From Croceibacterium_A sp044506565 (lineage in GTDB: Bacteria; Pseudomonadota; Alphaproteobacteria; Sphingomonadales; Sphingomonadaceae), in assembly GCA_044506565.1 (NCBI GenBank), contig JBIQKN010000004.1:15814-79813 (forward strand): a stretch of DNA of 64,000 bases. The letters are read 5' to 3'. The position numbers and the translations under genes are program-made. This document shows, piece by piece, positions 41,305 through 50,577 of this stretch (positions are counted from its first letter, which is position 1; the number at the start of each line of letters is the position of its first letter). The notes under the pieces were generated by a model. That model ran no database searches. It was not told the origin of the DNA and saw only the letters and a program-made list of their open reading frames with translations.

Positions 41305-42183
41305 TTACCCGGCACTGCCGAGCCGGCGCTCGGCGGCGTAGGCGGCGGCCCGCGGCGGCACGCCGACCGCCAGATGGTGGAAGCCGGTCGCCCCCTTCTC
41401 AGGGACGAGCACGTCGGTCTGGCCCGCGGTCGTTTCGCCGGCGCCGAGCATGACCCTGCCGTCGGGCGCGAGCGCGGCGGCGAGCCGTTCGAACGCCCGC
41501 TGGCGCGTCGCCCGGTCGAAGTAGAGCAGGACGTTGCGACACAGGATCAGGTCGAACCGGCCCGGGTCGGGCGGCATGTCGAGCAGGTTGTGGGTCTCGA
41601 AGCGGACCATCTTGCGCACCACGTCGTTGGCGCGCCAGCCGGTCCGGGTCTCCTCGAAGAACCTGACCATCTGCGCGACGCCGAGTCCGCGCTGGATCTG
41701 AAACTGCGAGAAGCTGCCCTCGCGCGCGGCGGTGACCACCGAGCGAGCGACGTCGGTGCCGAGAATGTCGATCGTCCAGTCGCGCCACCGCGCGGGCTGT
41801 TCGGCGAACAGCATCGCCAGCGAATAGACTTCCTGCCCGGTCGAGCACCCGACCGACCAGATCGACAGTCGCCTGACCCCCTGCCGCCGCTCGGCGAGCG
41901 CCGGCAACACGCCGATGGCGAGCTGGTCGAACATCGCGCGATCGCGGAAGAAGTACGTCTCGTTGTTGAGCAGCGCCTCGACCACCTGCTGGGCGAGCGT
42001 GGCCTGGTTCGGCTGGCCGAGCCGCACCGCAAGGTCCTCGAGCGAATCGAGACCCGTCTCGCGCAGCACGCCCGACAACGCGGTGCCGACGCGCCACAGC
42101 CGGTCGGCCGTGAGCTTCTGGCCCGTGCGCGCCTCGAGCAGGCCGGCGACGATGCCGAGCGCGTTCTGGCTCTGGTCGATCAT
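41305..42183 (-). CDS. cheR: Chemotaxis protein methyltransferase CheR
   Basis: CheR methylates receptor glutamates using S-adenosylmethionine. The 292-residue protein has the N-terminal helical domain (LNNETYFFRDRAMFDQL) and the Rossmann-like catalytic domain with WSVGCSTGQEVYSLAML and FDLILCRNVLLYFD. The ATG overlaps the cheB stop by 4 bp. A following 80-nt spacer to the GGDEF-EAL gene carries nothing that I recognise. Confidence 0.95.
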   Translation of the reverse strand: MIDQSQNALGIVAGLLEARTGQKLTADRLWRVGTALSGVLRETGLDSLEDLAVRLGQPNQATLAQQVVEALLNNETYFFRDRAMFDQLAIGVLPALAERRQGVRRLSIWSVGCSTGQEVYSLAMLFAEQPARWRDWTIDILGTDVARSVVTAAREGSFSQFQIQRGLGVAQMVRFFEETRTGWRANDVVRKMVRFETHNLLDMPPDPGRFDLILCRNVLLYFDRATRQRAFERLAAALAPDGRVMLGAGETTAGQTDVLVPEKGATGFHHLAVGVPPRAAAYAAERRLGSAG

Positions 42184-43271
42184 GCCGCCCCCAATGCTAC
42201 CGCAATGCGCGCGGCGATCTGCTCGGGCGGCAGGACGGCCGAAGCAAGCCCCGCCCCGGCAACCGCTCCGGGCATCCCCCAGACCGCGGAGCTGGCCGCA
42301 TCCTGCGCCATGATCGTACCGCCGGCCGCGACGATCCGCGCCGCACCGTCGGCGCCGTCACGGCCCATTCCCGAAAGGACCACGCCCATCGCATGGGCGC
42401 CGAACAGCCTCGCGCAGCTCTCGAACATCGGGTCGACCGAGGGGCGGCAGCCGCTCGGAACCGGGTCGTCGCGGAGGCGGATCACCGCGCCGCCGGCCTT
42501 GTCGGGCGCGACGGTCATGTGTGCGTCGCCGGGCGCGACGAGAATCTCGCCACGCGCGACCGGCATGCCCTCGCTCGCGACCGAGGCCGGACGGCCCGAC
42601 GCCGCGCGTAACTGGCGCACGAACGGTTCCATGAAAGAGCCGGGCAGGTGCTGCGTGACGAGGATCGGCAACTGCATCTGCGGCAACAGCGCGCCGAGCA
42701 GCTGGCCGAGCGCGTGAATCCCGCCCGTCGACGCGCCGATCGCGATGAGATGCGGCTTCTCCGGCGTATGGGGCCTCAGCGCCGGTTGCACCGGAGGGGC
42801 CGCCTTCTCGCGCGCGCGCCGGGCCACCCGGCCGAGCAGGCGGATCTTGCGCAGCAGCGTCGCCCGGTATTCGCCGTCGAACTTGCCCGGCCTGGGCTTC
42901 GCCAGCGTGTCGGCCGCGCCGAGCGACAGCGCCGCGAGGGTCTGTTCCGCGCCGCGCACCGTGAGCGACGAGACGACCAGGATGCGGGCCGGGGAGGCCA
43001 GTTCGATCATCCGCGGCATCGCGTCGAGGCCGCCCATTCCGGGCATGTCGAGATCGAGCAGGATGACGTCGGGCGAGGCCTGCACCAGCGTCGCCAGCGC
43101 GCGCTCCGCGCTTTCCTCCGAGGCGACCAGCTTCAGGTCGGTCTCGGCCTCGATCAGCCTGGCAAAGACGGCACGGACAGTCGGCGAATCGTCGACCACC
43201 AGCACACGGACCGGATCGGCCCCCGGCGAGCGAGCGGTGTCGCGGACCGCGATTCCTGGCGCGGCACCCAT
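42180..43271 (-). CDS. cheB: Chemotaxis response regulator protein-glutamate methylesterase CheB
   Basis: CheB removes methyl groups from receptors after phosphorylation by CheA. The 363-residue protein has a receiver domain (VLVVDDSPTVRAVFARLI; phosphoacceptor in VILLDLDMPGMGG) and a C-terminal esterase domain with catalytic Ser in IGASTGGIHAL, His in VTQHLPGSF and Asp in SGMGRDGADGA. The start gives a 20-residue extension before the receiver; an internal start at the receiver is not excluded. It overlaps cheR by 4 bp and follows cheY by 12 nt. Confidence 0.95.
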   Translation of the reverse strand: MGAAPGIAVRDTARSPGADPVRVLVVDDSPTVRAVFARLIEAETDLKLVASEESAERALATLVQASPDVILLDLDMPGMGGLDAMPRMIELASPARILVVSSLTVRGAEQTLAALSLGAADTLAKPRPGKFDGEYRATLLRKIRLLGRVARRAREKAAPPVQPALRPHTPEKPHLIAIGASTGGIHALGQLLGALLPQMQLPILVTQHLPGSFMEPFVRQLRAASGRPASVASEGMPVARGEILVAPGDAHMTVAPDKAGGAVIRLRDDPVPSGCRPSVDPMFESCARLFGAHAMGVVLSGMGRDGADGAARIVAAGGTIMAQDAASSAVWGMPGAVAGAGLASAVLPPEQIAARIAVALGAA

Positions 43272-43283
43272 CGTCGCTCTACC

Positions 43284-43649
43284 TCAGGCTGCGCCGATGA
43301 GCTGCAGCTTCATCTGCAAGGTGTCGTGATCGAACGGCTTCATCACATATTCGTCGGCACCCGCCTCGATTGCTTCGCGGATGTGCGCGACGTCGTTCTC
43401 GGTGGTGCAGAACACGACCTTCGGCCGGTCCCCGCCCTCGAGTCGACGCAGCGCGCCGATGAACTCGATCCCGTTCATCACCGGCATGTTCCAGTCGAGC
43501 AGGATCAGGTCGGGCATCGCTTCGCCGCACTTGGCCAGGGCATCCTGCCCGTTCTCGGCTTCGGTGACTTCGAAAGCGAAGCTCTCGACGATGTGGCGCG
43601 ACACCTTCCGGATCACGCGCGAATCATCGACGATGAGACAGTGTTTCAT
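43284..43649 (-). CDS. cheY: CheY-type single-domain response regulator
   Basis: A 121-residue receiver domain: acidic pair in CLIVDDSRVIRKVSR, phosphoacceptor in LILLDWNMPVMNG, the Thr in CTTENDVAHI and the Lys in EYVMKPF. The single-domain form in a cheAWYBR cluster points to a flagellar motor or motility regulator. The ATG at 43649 was chosen over a TTG 9 nt upstream. It lies 59 nt after cheW and 12 nt before cheB. Confidence 0.93.
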   Translation of the reverse strand: MKHCLIVDDSRVIRKVSRHIVESFAFEVTEAENGQDALAKCGEAMPDLILLDWNMPVMNGIEFIGALRRLEGGDRPKVVFCTTENDVAHIREAIEAGADEYVMKPFDHDTLQMKLQLIGAA

Positions 43650-43708
43650 GGCGCCCAAATCCTCTTAACTCCAAATTCGCAGCCTACCGGAGGAGTGTAA
43701 GCATTCGC

Positions 43709-44149
43709 TTAAGCCGCGAGCGCTTCTTCCGGCCCCGCGATCAGCGCGGCGATGTCGAGGTACGGCAGTGCGCCGGCCTCGGTCTCGACGCGTCCGCAGG
43801 CCACTCGCGACCAGCCGGGCCCCGGATCGGCGCCGAGAGGGCCGGGTTCGGCGTGCGCGGCGACGATGTCGTCGGCAGCCTCGACCATCAGGCCGTAGAG
43901 GTGCCCCTCGTGCTCGACGACGACCGCACGGCACGACCGGCGATCGGTCGGCTCGCGATCGAGCCCGAGCGACAGCGCACAGTCGATCAGCGTCAGCGGG
44001 CGGCTGCGGAGCGCGGCGAGCCCGGCGATGTGCGGCGCGGTCTGCGGCACCGGGGTGACCTCTCCGAGCTCGATCACCGAGTTGACGACGACGGCCGGAA
44101 TCACCGCCCGGCGTCCCGCTAGCACCACCACGAGCAGCATCTCGTTCAT
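43709..44149 (-). CDS. cheW: Chemotaxis coupling protein CheW
   Basis: A 146-residue SH3-like adaptor linking CheA to receptors. It begins MNEMLLVVVLAGRRAVIP, with VNSVIELGEVTPVPQTAPHIAGLAALRSR split over the first domain, then LYGLMVEAADDIV and a C-terminal LPYLDIAALI. It is the gene after cheA, whose stop overlaps its ATG by 4 bp (ATGA), so the pair is translationally coupled. Confidence 0.9.
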   Translation of the reverse strand: MNEMLLVVVLAGRRAVIPAVVVNSVIELGEVTPVPQTAPHIAGLAALRSRPLTLIDCALSLGLDREPTDRRSCRAVVVEHEGHLYGLMVEAADDIVAAHAEPGPLGADPGPGWSRVACGRVETEAGALPYLDIAALIAGPEEALAA

Positions 44150-46479
44150 GCGGCGAGCTCCTCTCCGGCGCGCAGCAGCGCCGCCATCAGCGCCGCGCGA
44201 TCGTAGCGATAGATGCTGTCGGACCCGTCGGCGGGTCCCGGAGCGCTGCGCAGGCGGATCGCCTTGCGGGCCTCGCACTCGTCCTCGTCCGCGAGGTCGC
44301 CCTCGACGAAGGCGATGTCCGCCGGGCCTTCCGCGACGATGCGATAACCGGCCGCCTCGATGATCGGCGCGAGGAAGTTGCGCATCCAGGTCTCGTCGCC
44401 GTCGAGGCGGCAGGTCAGTGCGCCGTGTCCGCCGGTCTGCGCCACCTGACCCGCGAACAGCGCGTGGCAATCGACCAGCTCGGCGGTTTCGCCGTCGATC
44501 ATCGTCACGCCGACGACCTGGGTCTGGCCGTTGACGCGCTTGAGCACCCCGTCGAGCGTGGCAATGTCGATCACCTCGCGCGCCGCATAGGCGATGCGTT
44601 CGAAACCTTCGCACAGCCGCAGAACCGTGATCCGCTCGGGCAGCTCGGCGCCCGCCGGGACGCCGGCCAGCGGCAGGATTTCCTCGCCGAGCACCACCTG
44701 GGCGTCGGGTCCCGGACGCCGCACGGCGCCGGCGCCGGCGCGTTCGACCTGCTCGACCACGCTCATCGCGATCGCCCGCCGCTCGCCGTCGAGCGCGCGG
44801 AACAGGATCACCCGCAGACCCTCGCGCTCGACCCGCGGGGCGGCATGCGCGGTGATCGCCGACGGGCGGTGAAGCTCGCGAGGAATGCCGGCGCCGTAGC
44901 CGATCGCGGCGACGTCGAGCACCAGCACCGGCGTGCCATCGTCGAGCTGGGTGCAGCCGACGAACAGCCCGCTCCTCATGATCCCGGGCGAGAGCGGTTT
45001 GATGACCAGCTCGTGGTGGTCGAAGATCCGGTCGACCTCGAGCGCGTAAAGGTCGCCCCAGCCGAGCCGCAGGATCACGAACAGCGCCGGATCGTCGTTG
45101 CGCTCGAGTCCGAGCGCGTCGCCGAGCGAGATGCAGGCGAGTCGCCGGTCGCGGAACGTGACGTAGCGCCGCTCGCCGATCTGGGCGAACTCGAGGTTGC
45201 CGCCCGCGGTGCTGACGATCTCCTCGACGTACGAGCGCGGCACGGCGAAGGTCTGCCCGCCGGCCTCGACGGTCAGGCTCGGCAGGATGCTCAGCGTGAG
45301 CGGGACGCAGATCAGGAAGCGCGTACCCTCGCCGGGCAGCGATTCGATCTCCAGCGTGCCGCCGAACTTCTCGATATTGGCACGGACCACGTCCATACCG
45401 ACGCCGCGGCCCGAGATCGCAGTGACGCTCTCGGCGGTCGACAGACCGGCCTCGTAGATCAGCTCGATCTTTTCCTCGCGGGACATCGCCGCGACCTGCT
45501 CGGGCGTGTGCGTTCCCGCGGCGATCGCCTTGGCGGCGAGCTTGTCGACGTCGATGCCGCGCCCGTCGTCCATGATCCCGATATGGATCGTGTTGCCGCT
45601 CTGGCGCGCCGAGATGGTCAGCATCCCCGCTTCGCGCTTGCCCGCGGCGAGGCGGTCGGCCGGGGCTTCGACGCCGTGGTCGACCGCATTACGGATGATG
45701 TGCAACAGCGGGTCGCGGATCAACTCGATCATTTCGCGGTCGAGCTCGACCTCGCCGTTCTCGATCTCGACGAAGACCTGCTTGCCGAGCTCGGCGGACA
45801 GGTCGCGGACCAGCCGCGGGAACGTCGCGAACAGGCCTTCTATGCGGCGCATGCGCGTGCGGGTGATCGCGTCGCGCACTTCGGCGATGAGCGCCGAGAG
45901 CCGCGCGAACGGCGCCTCGAGGCCTGTGTCGGCACCGAGCACCTGCATCCGCCGCGCGAGGTCGTTGCGCGCGAGGACCATTTCCGAGACACCGCTCATG
46001 ACCTGGTCGATCAGGTCGACCGGGAGCCGGATGGTCCGCTGCTCGGCCGCCGGAGTGGCCGAAGAGTGCTGCACGCCGCCGATCTGGGCGATAGCCCGGT
46101 CGCCCTCGTCGAGCTCCCCGGCGAGCGCCGCGATCAGCACGTCGTCGGCCGCTTCGGACAGCGGCTCGCCGCGCTCGATCTCGCCGATCATCACCCCGAT
46201 GCGGTCGATCACCGCGAGCACGGCGTCGACCAGGCGGCTGTCGGCCTGGCGGCGCCCGGCGCGCACGTCGGCGAGGGCGTCCTCCGCCGCGTGGCTCAGG
46301 GATTCGAGCTGGGGGAAGTCGAAGAAGCCGCAATTGCCCTTCACGGTGTGGACGAAGCGGAAGATCGTGTCGAGCCGCGCACGGTCGTCGGGATTGGCTT
46401 CCCAGGCGACGATCTCGCCGGCCAGCGCACCCAGCATTTCTCGTGTTTCGGCGACGAATTCCGCCAGCAGATCATCCAT
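44146..46479 (-). CDS. cheA: Chemotaxis histidine kinase CheA, with a degenerate receiver-like C-terminus
   Basis: A 777-residue kinase. P1 has the phosphorylated His in FRFVHTVKGNCGFF (about residue 44); there is no typical P2. Dimerisation and ATPase domains follow (HIIRNAVDHGVEAP, IMDDGRGID, SGRGVGMDVVRANIEK), then a CheW-like domain (about 400-535) and a second CheW-like segment (about 550-665). The last ~100 residues resemble a receiver, but the phosphoacceptor region reads ADIAFVEGDLAD, so Asp is replaced and it should not accept phosphate in the normal way. It heads the che cluster; a 76-nt spacer separates it from the ThDP-enzyme gene upstream. Confidence 0.93.
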   Translation of the reverse strand: MDDLLAEFVAETREMLGALAGEIVAWEANPDDRARLDTIFRFVHTVKGNCGFFDFPQLESLSHAAEDALADVRAGRRQADSRLVDAVLAVIDRIGVMIGEIERGEPLSEAADDVLIAALAGELDEGDRAIAQIGGVQHSSATPAAEQRTIRLPVDLIDQVMSGVSEMVLARNDLARRMQVLGADTGLEAPFARLSALIAEVRDAITRTRMRRIEGLFATFPRLVRDLSAELGKQVFVEIENGEVELDREMIELIRDPLLHIIRNAVDHGVEAPADRLAAGKREAGMLTISARQSGNTIHIGIMDDGRGIDVDKLAAKAIAAGTHTPEQVAAMSREEKIELIYEAGLSTAESVTAISGRGVGMDVVRANIEKFGGTLEIESLPGEGTRFLICVPLTLSILPSLTVEAGGQTFAVPRSYVEEIVSTAGGNLEFAQIGERRYVTFRDRRLACISLGDALGLERNDDPALFVILRLGWGDLYALEVDRIFDHHELVIKPLSPGIMRSGLFVGCTQLDDGTPVLVLDVAAIGYGAGIPRELHRPSAITAHAAPRVEREGLRVILFRALDGERRAIAMSVVEQVERAGAGAVRRPGPDAQVVLGEEILPLAGVPAGAELPERITVLRLCEGFERIAYAAREVIDIATLDGVLKRVNGQTQVVGVTMIDGETAELVDCHALFAGQVAQTGGHGALTCRLDGDETWMRNFLAPIIEAAGYRIVAEGPADIAFVEGDLADEDECEARKAIRLRSAPGPADGSDSIYRYDRAALMAALLRAGEELAA

Positions 46480-46555
46480 GGCACCCGCCCCCAGGACATC
46501 GGGTCGGGCGGCTATGCGGCAAGTTTGGTTAAGAGCCGGTTACGTATCGACTGCC

Positions 46556-48229
46556 TCAGCCGCGCGAGATCTGCGTCTCCTGCTCGGTGATGAATTCGAC
46601 CAGCGCCGGCTGCCCGGCTTCGGTCGCGGCGATTGCCCGGCGCAGCGCGGGGACTATCTCGGCCGCCTCGGTCACGCGCTCGCCGTGGCAGCCGAGCGAG
46701 CGGGCGAACGCGGCGTAGTCGCCCGAGATATCGGTGGCGCGGTACTTCGCGGTCGCCTCGGGCATGACCGGCAGCTCGATCGCCATCGCCTCGTTGTTGA
46801 GCAGGATCGACAGGATCGGGATGCCCTCGCGTGCGGCGGTCTCGAGATCGGTGCCGGTGAAGCCGATCGCCGCGTCGCCCCAGACGTTGATGCAAAGCTT
46901 GTCGGGACAGGCGAGCTTGGCGCCCATCGCCAGGCCGAGGCCGTAGCCAAGCTGGGTCGACTTGCCCCAGCCGATGTAGCCGTGCGGGCTGCGGCTCTTC
47001 CAGAACGGCACCAACTGGTCGCGCGGGCTGCCGGCGTCGTGGGTGATGATCGTGTTGGCGACGTCGACGGTTTGCTGCAGGTCCCAAAGTACGCGGTACG
47101 GGGACAGCGGGCTCGTCTCCTGGGTGCACTTGGCCTGCCAGCGGGCGAACCATTCGCGTTCGGTTTCAGCGATTTGCTGCGCCACGCCTGCAGCATCGCG
47201 CGGCGCGGGCACCCGTGCCCTGACCGCCTCGAGCAGGGCCGAGAGCGTGAGCTTCGCATCGCCGACCAGGGCGACCTCGCACGGCACCGACTTGTCGATG
47301 TCGAGCGGGTCGAGCGTCGCGTGGATCACCGGCTTGCCCGGCGGGATTGCCAGCCCGAACGCTGTCGCCGTGAAGCTGCACCCGACGCCGAACAACAGGT
47401 CGCACTCGTCGAGCCACTTGCGGACACAGCCGTTGATCCCGTTGCCGCCGGAGCCGAGCGCGAGCGGGTGGGTCTCGTCGAACGCGCTCTTGCCCGGCAG
47501 GCTGGTCATCACCGGGATCGCCAGGTGCTCGGCCAGCGCGCGCAGCTCGTCGTAGGCTTCCGACCAATGAATTCCCTGACCGGCGTAGATCGCAGGGTTC
47601 CGAGCTGCGACGAGCCGGTCCGCCGCGGCCTCGATCGCCTCGGGCGCGGGTTGCGAGCGCACGACCTTGCCCGGCGCGTAGTCGAGCTCGCCCGTGAACG
47701 GCATCGCCAGCACGTCGTAGGGCAGCTCGACGACCACCGGTTGCGGCCGCCCGTTGCGCAGCATCGCGAAAGCGCGGCGCAGCACCGCTCCGACGTCGGT
47801 CGGCGAGGTCAGCGGCTCGGCGTGCTTGGCGACGCTCGCCATCGAGCGCACCGAGTTGAAGTTGTACGGCACATAGGCCTGGCTCAGCGCATAGCCCTGC
47901 GGCATGACCAGCACCGGCACGCTGTCGGCATAGGCCTGCGCGACCCCGCCGAACGCGTTCTCGGCGCCCGGTCCCTGCTGCATCACGAACACGCCCATAC
48001 GCGCGCCCTTGCTCAGGCGGCTGAGCGCGTCGGCCATGTGCAACCCGGTGCGCTCCTGGCGGACGATCACCGTGCGGATGTCGATCCGCGCCGCCGCCTC
48101 GAGCACCTGGTTGCGCGGGTAGCCGAACACCACGTCGACGCCTTCGCGCTTGAGCACCGCCGCGATCGCGTCGGCGACCGTCCCGTTTGCATGAACCGGA
48201 AACCCTGCAACTCCATTGCCCTGCCGCAT
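46556..48229 (-). CDS. ThDP-dependent enzyme of the acetolactate synthase/benzoylformate decarboxylase family
   Basis: A 557-residue thiamine diphosphate enzyme with N-terminal pyrimidine-binding domain (VVFGYPRNQVLEAAA, catalytic glutamate in VIVRQERTGLHMADALSR), central domain and C-terminal cofactor domain (INVWGDAAIGFTGTDLETA, LSILLNNEAMAI). The family decarboxylates 2-keto acids or joins them; the exact reaction cannot be read from the sequence. It is not IlvB proper: no partner small subunit is next to it. The ATG at 48229 has GAGGG 5 nt upstream, better than the GTG 12 nt earlier. It is divergent from the metallo-beta-lactamase gene, with a 47-nt spacer that must hold both promoters. 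Confidence 0.85.
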   Translation of the reverse strand: MRQGNGVAGFPVHANGTVADAIAAVLKREGVDVVFGYPRNQVLEAAARIDIRTVIVRQERTGLHMADALSRLSKGARMGVFVMQQGPGAENAFGGVAQAYADSVPVLVMPQGYALSQAYVPYNFNSVRSMASVAKHAEPLTSPTDVGAVLRRAFAMLRNGRPQPVVVELPYDVLAMPFTGELDYAPGKVVRSQPAPEAIEAAADRLVAARNPAIYAGQGIHWSEAYDELRALAEHLAIPVMTSLPGKSAFDETHPLALGSGGNGINGCVRKWLDECDLLFGVGCSFTATAFGLAIPPGKPVIHATLDPLDIDKSVPCEVALVGDAKLTLSALLEAVRARVPAPRDAAGVAQQIAETEREWFARWQAKCTQETSPLSPYRVLWDLQQTVDVANTIITHDAGSPRDQLVPFWKSRSPHGYIGWGKSTQLGYGLGLAMGAKLACPDKLCINVWGDAAIGFTGTDLETAAREGIPILSILLNNEAMAIELPVMPEATAKYRATDISGDYAAFARSLGCHGERVTEAAEIVPALRRAIAATEAGQPALVEFITEQETQISRG

Positions 48230-48276
48230 CGCATCCCTCACAAGTGTCGGCTCGGGCTAGAGGCGGGGAGAGGCCA

Positions 48277-49170
48277 ATGCAACCGATCGAACTGGGGCGC
48301 ATGCGTGTGCACAAGGTGCACGAGATGGACAGCCCGGTTCCGTTGCTGAGCCAGCTCCCCGGCACGACCGCCGAAGACATGAAGCGGCTGATGACCTGGT
48401 ACGACCAGCCCGACGAGATCACCGTCGATCCCGAGACCAGCTTCATGACCTTCTCGGTCCACTCGTGGGTGATCGAGCTCGACGGACGAACGATCCTGAT
48501 CGACACCTGCTGCGGCAACCACAAGGAGCGCGAGCTGCTGCCCGAGGTCCACCGGCTCGACACCGACTACCTCGGCAACCTGCGCCGCGCCGGCTTCGCG
48601 CCCGAGGACATCGACATGGTCATGTGCACACACCTGCACTTCGACCACGTCGGCTGGAACACCCGGCTCGACAACGGCAAGTGGGTGCCGACCTTCCCCA
48701 ACGCCCGCTACGTGTTCGGCCGGCGCGACTTCGAGTACTTCAGGGCCGATCCCGAGGGCGAGGCGCTGCACAACGCGGCGTTCGTCGATTCGATCGTCCC
48801 GGTGATGGAAGCCGGGCAGGGCGAGATCGTCGACGAGGATGCGATCGCCTACCGCGAGATCGGCGACGGTGTCTGGCTCGAGCCGGCCTACGGCCACTCG
48901 CCCGGCTGCTGCACGATCAATGCCCAGGCCGGCGGGCCGCCCGGCGTGTTCTGGGGTGACGTGATCCACCACCCGGTCCAGCTGATCCGCCACGACCTGC
49001 CCTTCGCGTTCGACACCGACGGCGTAGCCGCGTGCCGGGTGCGCAAGGCGACGATGGAGCGGCTGGCCGATACCGACACGCTGTGCTTCCCGGCCCACTT
49101 CCGGCGGACCTCCGCCGGGTACGTCAAGCGCGACGGGGATGCGTTTCGGTACGAGTGGCTGGCGGCCTAG
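48277..49170 (+). CDS. Metallo-beta-lactamase-fold hydrolase
   Basis: A 297-residue hydrolase of the MBL fold. The metal site motif HXHXDH is intact in CTHLHFDHVGWN, preceded by ILIDTCCGNH and followed by a metal-binding His in the GHSPGCC segment and a late HFRRTSAG. N-acyl homoserine lactonases share the fold and part of this pattern, but so do many other esterases; substrate unknown. GGGGAGAGG lies just before the ATG. It shares a short divergent promoter region with the ThDP enzyme, suggesting a joint pathway. Confidence 0.88.
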   Translation: MQPIELGRMRVHKVHEMDSPVPLLSQLPGTTAEDMKRLMTWYDQPDEITVDPETSFMTFSVHSWVIELDGRTILIDTCCGNHKERELLPEVHRLDTDYLGNLRRAGFAPEDIDMVMCTHLHFDHVGWNTRLDNGKWVPTFPNARYVFGRRDFEYFRADPEGEALHNAAFVDSIVPVMEAGQGEIVDEDAIAYREIGDGVWLEPAYGHSPGCCTINAQAGGPPGVFWGDVIHHPVQLIRHDLPFAFDTDGVAACRVRKATMERLADTDTLCFPAHFRRTSAGYVKRDGDAFRYEWLAA

Positions 49171-50477
49171 AACGGGAAGAAAAACGAGATCGCCGCGATT
49201 GCCACGACGCAGGTCAGCAGGTTGAGCGGCAAGCCGATGCGCACGAAATCCATGTAGCGGTAGCCGCCCATCTGGTAGACGATGACATTGGTCTGGTAGC
49301 CGAACGGAGTGGCGAAGGCCGCGCTGGCCGCCATCATCACCGCCACCAGGAACGGCCGCGGGCTGACGCCGAGACTTTCCGCGAGCGCCACCGCGAGCGG
49401 CGTGACGAGCACGGCGACCGTGGCGTTGGAGAGCAACTCGGTCAGGACCATCGTCATCAGGTAGAGCACGATGATCGCCGCGAGCGGGCTGAGCCCGTCG
49501 ACGCTGCTGATGAGCAGGTTCGACGCTTCGGCGGCCAACCCGCTTTCCTCCATGGCGATGCCGATCACCACCATGCCGGCGATCAGGATCAGGATTTCCG
49601 GGCGCAGCCCGCCATAGGCCTCGTCGGCGGTGATCACGCGCAGCAGGATCAGCAGCACCGCCCCGGCAAAGGCGGTGGCGGCGATCGGCGCCACTTCGAG
49701 CGTGGCGAGCACGATCGCGCCGATGAAGGTCGCCAGCGCGACGATCGCCTTGAGCGGCTGCAAGGGCCGGCGCTGGGCGAACAGCTCGGCATGGCCGACG
49801 TGCGCGCTGTGGATCCGGACCGGTTCGAGCGAGACCGGATCGCCTTCGCGCTCCTCTGCTTCATGGCGGCCGCCGAGCAGGCGATTGTTGAACAGGAACA
49901 GGTACAGTCCGCCGGCGATGGCCACCGGCAGGCCGACCGGCGTGATCTCGAAGATGCCGAAGCGGGGCTGGCCGGCGAGGCGCGCCATGTCGTCGACGAG
50001 AAGGTTGGTCGAAGTGCCGATCAGCGTGCAGCAGCCGGTCAACACGGTGATGTACGACAGCGGAATCAGGAACCGCTTGGGTGAGAGCTTGAGGGCGTTG
50101 GCGACATCGCGGATGACCGGAGCGCCGAGCACGACGATCGGTGTCGAGTTGAGGAAGCAGGAGACCGAGCCGATCATGACCAACAGCAGCCACAGTCCGG
50201 TGGCGCGCAGCCGCCGGCACATGCGGACAGCCAGGTCGATCGCCCGGTCGAGCAGGCCCGACAGTTCGAGCGCGTAGGCAATCACGAACAGCGAGGCGAG
50301 GGTAATGATCGCCGGACTGGCGAAGGCGCCCTGGACCTCGACCGGCCGCACGACGCCGGTCATCAGCAGCACCGCCGCGCCGGTCAACGCGACCACGTCG
50401 GCCCGTACCTTGTCCCAGATCAGCGCGGCAACGACCGCGGCGAGGACTGCCAGCGTCAGGATTTGATCGATCGCCAT
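49167..50477 (-). CDS. SLC13-type (anion/dicarboxylate) permease
   Basis: A 436-residue integral membrane protein with about 11 helices. Two symmetric motifs mark the SLC13/ArsB-like class: FLNSTPIVVLGAPVI with LTGCCTLIGTSTNLLVDD in the first half and ELLSNATVAVLVTPLA with AAFATPFGYQTNVIVY in the second. Likely substrates are dicarboxylates, sulfate or related anions. A cytoplasmic loop (about 205-235) lacks TrkA-C domains. It is convergent with the MBL gene; the four bases CTAG at 49167-49170 supply both stop codons. Confidence 0.88.
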   Translation of the reverse strand: MAIDQILTLAVLAAVVAALIWDKVRADVVALTGAAVLLMTGVVRPVEVQGAFASPAIITLASLFVIAYALELSGLLDRAIDLAVRMCRRLRATGLWLLLVMIGSVSCFLNSTPIVVLGAPVIRDVANALKLSPKRFLIPLSYITVLTGCCTLIGTSTNLLVDDMARLAGQPRFGIFEITPVGLPVAIAGGLYLFLFNNRLLGGRHEAEEREGDPVSLEPVRIHSAHVGHAELFAQRRPLQPLKAIVALATFIGAIVLATLEVAPIAATAFAGAVLLILLRVITADEAYGGLRPEILILIAGMVVIGIAMEESGLAAEASNLLISSVDGLSPLAAIIVLYLMTMVLTELLSNATVAVLVTPLAVALAESLGVSPRPFLVAVMMAASAAFATPFGYQTNVIVYQMGGYRYMDFVRIGLPLNLLTCVVAIAAISFFFPF

Positions 50478-50577
50478 CCCGGTCTTGCGTTCAACGATGC
50501 CAAAGAACTGTCAACGCTGCGCACCGAAAAACGCTGCGGGGTCTGGAGCGAGGTCCACGATTTGGTATCCTCGGACA

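Noticed and set aside
44425..46590. Plus-strand frame of 721 codons antisense to cheA
   Set aside because: Shadow of cheA, with the typical Asp/Arg/His-rich pattern of antisense frames in high-GC DNA.
45506..48349. Plus-strand frame of 947 codons antisense to cheA and the ThDP enzyme
   Set aside because: Composition is the mirror of a high-GC coding strand (Arg, Ser, Ala-rich), it spans two real genes and shows no domain.
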